This document shows positions 6,809-8,378 of a stretch of 8,378 nt of DNA, piece after piece. Where the stretch lies: contig NZ_CALUDM010000139.1 of NCBI RefSeq assembly GCF_943914805.1, positions 1 through 8,378 on the forward strand. The letters are read 5' to 3'. The notes beneath the pieces are model-generated. The model did no database searches and was not told where the DNA came from. It was given only the letters and a program-made list of their open reading frames with translations. Every line of letters starts with the position of its first letter. Position 1 is the first letter of the stretch. A program made the translations under genes and the position numbers. Source of the stretch: an uncultured Acinetobacter sp. (GTDB lineage: Bacteria; Pseudomonadota; Gammaproteobacteria; Pseudomonadales; Moraxellaceae).

Positions 6809-7618
6809 TTACCCCAACAGATTTGATGCAGGAAAACCACCATGAGGTAAGGGTTTATTTTCACCAAAACGAATTTTGCATGAACTGATACGACCACCAC
6901 ATTTATCTAGGCTTGGATCATCCGTTGGTTCATCTTTGTCATTAAACATGCTTGCACCTGTATAACTACATTCTTCACCGCGGTAGTTGCCCATCATGCA
7001 CCAGTGGCACATCGATGTGATTTGACGAATCGGGATTTTTTGACCTTCAAAATCAATCGGATTCGAGAGTTCAAAAGTGACCGCTTGGGCATTTTCAGAG
7101 GTCTTTTGTTCGATATACCACAGCTGCTCTTTGGCTTCATTCGAAGCACTTGAATTGCCCACACTAAAGTTTTCAGCATCCAGATATTTAACAGTGGTCC
7201 GAATAACCTTTAACTTAGCTCCAACAAAATCATCGAACTGTAAACAATAAGCCGATACTGCACCTTGAATGCCGTTGATGTTGTTGGCCATACTTAAAGT
7301 CGGTGCAGAAGCTTTTCCATCTGTACGCATCTCTAAGCCTGATGCTTGAATCGCCATCGGTTCAAAAGTCTGACCTTGCCAAATAATATTCCGATGCCAA
7401 ACCTTTTCAGTGCCTACATCAAACACCTTGCCAATAGAGCCAACATCCGCTCCGATCAACCCATCTGATCCAATGGATGAATAAATCCTTTCCCAGTCTT
7501 GATATGCAATATGTCCATGGAAACGCAAAACGCCAGCACCTAAAGCGCTGGCATCTAATTCGAATAATGTGATTAACCCATCGACATACAGCTTTTGAAA
7601 ATCACTGTTCAGGCTCAT
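6809..7618 (-). CDS. L: Minor tail protein L, probable iron-sulfur tail tip protein
   Basis: This 269-residue protein uses ATG 7618 with GAGGT (7628-7624) five bases upstream, overlapping the preceding gene by 17 bp; the frame continues 19 codons further but those upstream Met codons lie inside the previous gene. It matches the lambda L family in size (lambda L is about 232 residues), in the start (SDFQKLYVDGLITLFELD) and in its place before K. The C-terminal domain has cysteines 204, 207, 217, 240 and 247. The spacing C217-x22-C240-x6-C247 agrees with the pattern I recall for lambda L, whose four cysteines hold a 4Fe-4S cluster; C204 or C207 would be the first ligand. The protein sits in the tail tip under J. 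Cluster binding is inferred from the family. Confidence 0.93.
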   Translation of the reverse strand: MSLNSDFQKLYVDGLITLFELDASALGAGVLRFHGHIAYQDWERIYSSIGSDGLIGADVGSIGKVFDVGTEKVWHRNIIWQGQTFEPMAIQASGLEMRTDGKASAPTLSMANNINGIQGAVSAYCLQFDDFVGAKLKVIRTTVKYLDAENFSVGNSSASNEAKEQLWYIEQKTSENAQAVTFELSNPIDFEGQKIPIRQITSMCHWCMMGNYRGEECSYTGASMFNDKDEPTDDPSLDKCGGRISSCKIRFGENKPLPHGGFPASNLLG

Positions 7619-8219
7619 AAGTGACCTCATCATAGATTTGATTACCGTCAGCATCGAGCACTGGTACATCATCAAAGATCGGTTGACCTTCAGAATCTAC
7701 CGCTTGCACTAATTCAAATACTGGCTCACCATTTTCATTGACTAGCGGTTGTTTGGTCAGTGTTGCAATACCTTGTGCATCTGTGACCAAGTAAGTTTCT
7801 TTCTTTTGGAATGGCTTACCATTCACAATTACAACTTGTCCTTGATCATCGATCAAATCAGTCAATCGAGTCATATAGCTTGGTTGCATCGCATACTTTA
7901 ATTGCTGAATCATACGCGGCTGTTTTTCAGTTCTTGGAAATTTGTGAATGGTTGGCTTTGGTACAGAATGTAGTCGAATATCAATCCATCGCGCTTCACC
8001 GTTGGCATTGCTTGGAATATCTATTGGTGCATCTAAATTTGCAACAATATCACCTTCTTCATTGAGCTTTTTCTTGAAGGCCTTAATTTCAAGATCGCCA
8101 TTTTCCAAAGTCTGATATTCAACTGCACAGATACGATTGCCATTACTGTCTGTAGGCACCTCGATCCACCAACCTTCTTTTGCAAATCCTTCAGTATTTT
8201 TTATTAAGTAATGGCCCAC
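7602..8219 (-). CDS. Phage tail protein with C-terminal acidic repeats; 5' end uncertain
   Basis: The 205-residue frame is counted from GTG 8219, the only standard start codon in frame, but it has only a poor ribosome site and the coding character continues upstream to 8366. Residues 1-95, with the upstream extension, resemble a tail-protein domain found in prophages (KNASPVIKLF upstream, then GHYLIKNTEGFAKEGWWIEV and YQTLENGDLEIKAFKKKL). A basic linker (87-118) follows, then four 14-residue acidic repeats (147-202). The gene occupies the slot where lambda has M, but I see no M-like sequence. The stop overlaps the L start by 17 bp, and L probably depends on its translation. It could be the intact downstream part of a longer tail fibre-like gene broken by a frameshift. 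Function beyond virion association is not known. Confidence 0.7.
   Translation of the reverse strand: MGHYLIKNTEGFAKEGWWIEVPTDSNGNRICAVEYQTLENGDLEIKAFKKKLNEEGDIVANLDAPIDIPSNANGEARWIDIRLHSVPKPTIHKFPRTEKQPRMIQQLKYAMQPSYMTRLTDLIDDQGQVVIVNGKPFQKKETYLVTDAQGIATLTKQPLVNENGEPVFELVQAVDSEGQPIFDDVPVLDADGNQIYDEVTYEPEQ
7614..7781 (-). repeat. Four tandem 42-bp (14-residue) acidic repeats
   Basis: Residues 147-202 of the tail protein align as DAQGIATLTKQPLV, NENGEPVFELVQAV, DSEGQPIFDDVPVL and DADGNQIYDEVTYE. The period is exactly 14 residues. The consensus is (D/N)-x-(E/D/Q)-G-x-P-(I/V)-(F/Y)-(D/E). The first copy is most diverged. The D-x-(D/E)-G turns suggest a beta-hairpin or calcium-loop-like fold, which is inference. 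Confidence 0.78.
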
Positions 8220-8366
8220 TTCGACTTTTTCAAAAGCTGGGTTTTGTTGTTGTGCCTCATCATTGGATTCAATTTTATCTGAAAAGAGTTTAATGACAGG
8301 TGATGCATTTTTAACAAAGCCATTACTGGGCAGAGTAAAACTTGAAGTGCGACATAAACCACCTAA
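8220..8366 (-). other. In-frame coding extension upstream of the tail protein GTG, without a good start
   Basis: Read upstream from GTG 8219, 49 more codons are open until TAA at 8369-8367. They translate to plausible protein, including LPSNGFVKNASPVIKLFSDK, which looks like the conserved beginning of the same domain. No ATG, GTG or TTG occurs in frame; a CTG (8333-8331) is the only near-start. An ATG at 8355-8353 with AGGTGG just upstream lies in another frame and stops after ten codons. A one- or two-base indel near 8355-8366 would join an upstream start or gene to this frame. Confidence 0.55.
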
Positions 8367-8378
8367 TTAATTTAAAGG

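Noticed and set aside
6802..6900. Longer K starting about 33 codons upstream
   Set aside because: The extension overlaps the end of L, is hydrophobic with no family resemblance, and ATG 6801 begins exactly where the JAB domain fold is expected.
1..8378. tRNA, CRISPR array, attachment site, toxin-antitoxin or defence genes
   Set aside because: I looked for clover-leaf-like stems, regularly spaced repeats and small non-tail genes on both strands; none was supportable. The repeats present are inside tail protein genes.

Overview
The window is the distal late region of a lambda-like (siphovirus-type) prophage, almost certainly in Acinetobacter and most likely A. baumannii. The host call rests on positions 1-51, which match from memory the end of ISAba1, an IS4-family element characteristic of A. 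baumannii, and on the AT-rich composition and Acinetobacter-type phage proteins. Every gene I support is on the minus strand, so transcription runs from the right edge of the window to the left.

From right to left: 7602-8366 encodes a phage tail protein whose 5' end is unclear. It has no good ATG in frame, the frame closes at a stop 12 bases inside the window edge, and the C-terminus carries four 14-residue acidic repeats. The lambda L-K-I-J tail-tip set follows in canonical order: L (6809-7618, cysteine-rich, probable iron-sulfur protein), K (6052-6801, JAMM plus NlpC/P60 peptidase domains), I (5469-6068) and the 1456-residue tip/host-specificity protein J (1041-5411). Most junctions are short overlaps that suggest translational coupling (17 bp, 17 bp and an ATGA); L-K is a 7-bp gap and I-J is a 57-bp gap holding an intrinsic terminator. 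A DUF4376-type protein, probably a tail-fibre accessory (505-1044), overlaps the end of J. A second terminator lies at its stop codon.

The lysis cassette comes next: a small membrane protein that is probably a holin (197-463), then the start of a signal-anchor-release (SAR) endolysin of the T4-lysozyme fold (52-204). The endolysin is cut after codon 51 by the insertion sequence end. Its catalytic Glu, Asp and Thr are retained, but the rest of the enzyme is separated by the insertion, so the prophage is probably defective in lysis unless another lysin compensates.

The tail genes build the adsorption tip: L, K and I act in tip assembly or as structural parts, and J forms the tip that contacts the receptor. 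The DUF4376 protein may help fold or attach fibres. The holin and endolysin would release progeny. I see no undescribed defence or mobile system here. The noteworthy features are the IS-broken endolysin, the disturbed 5' end of the rightmost gene, repeat expansions in two tail proteins and two intrinsic terminators inside the late operon. There is no gene-free stretch longer than about 60 bases apart from the ambiguous right edge.
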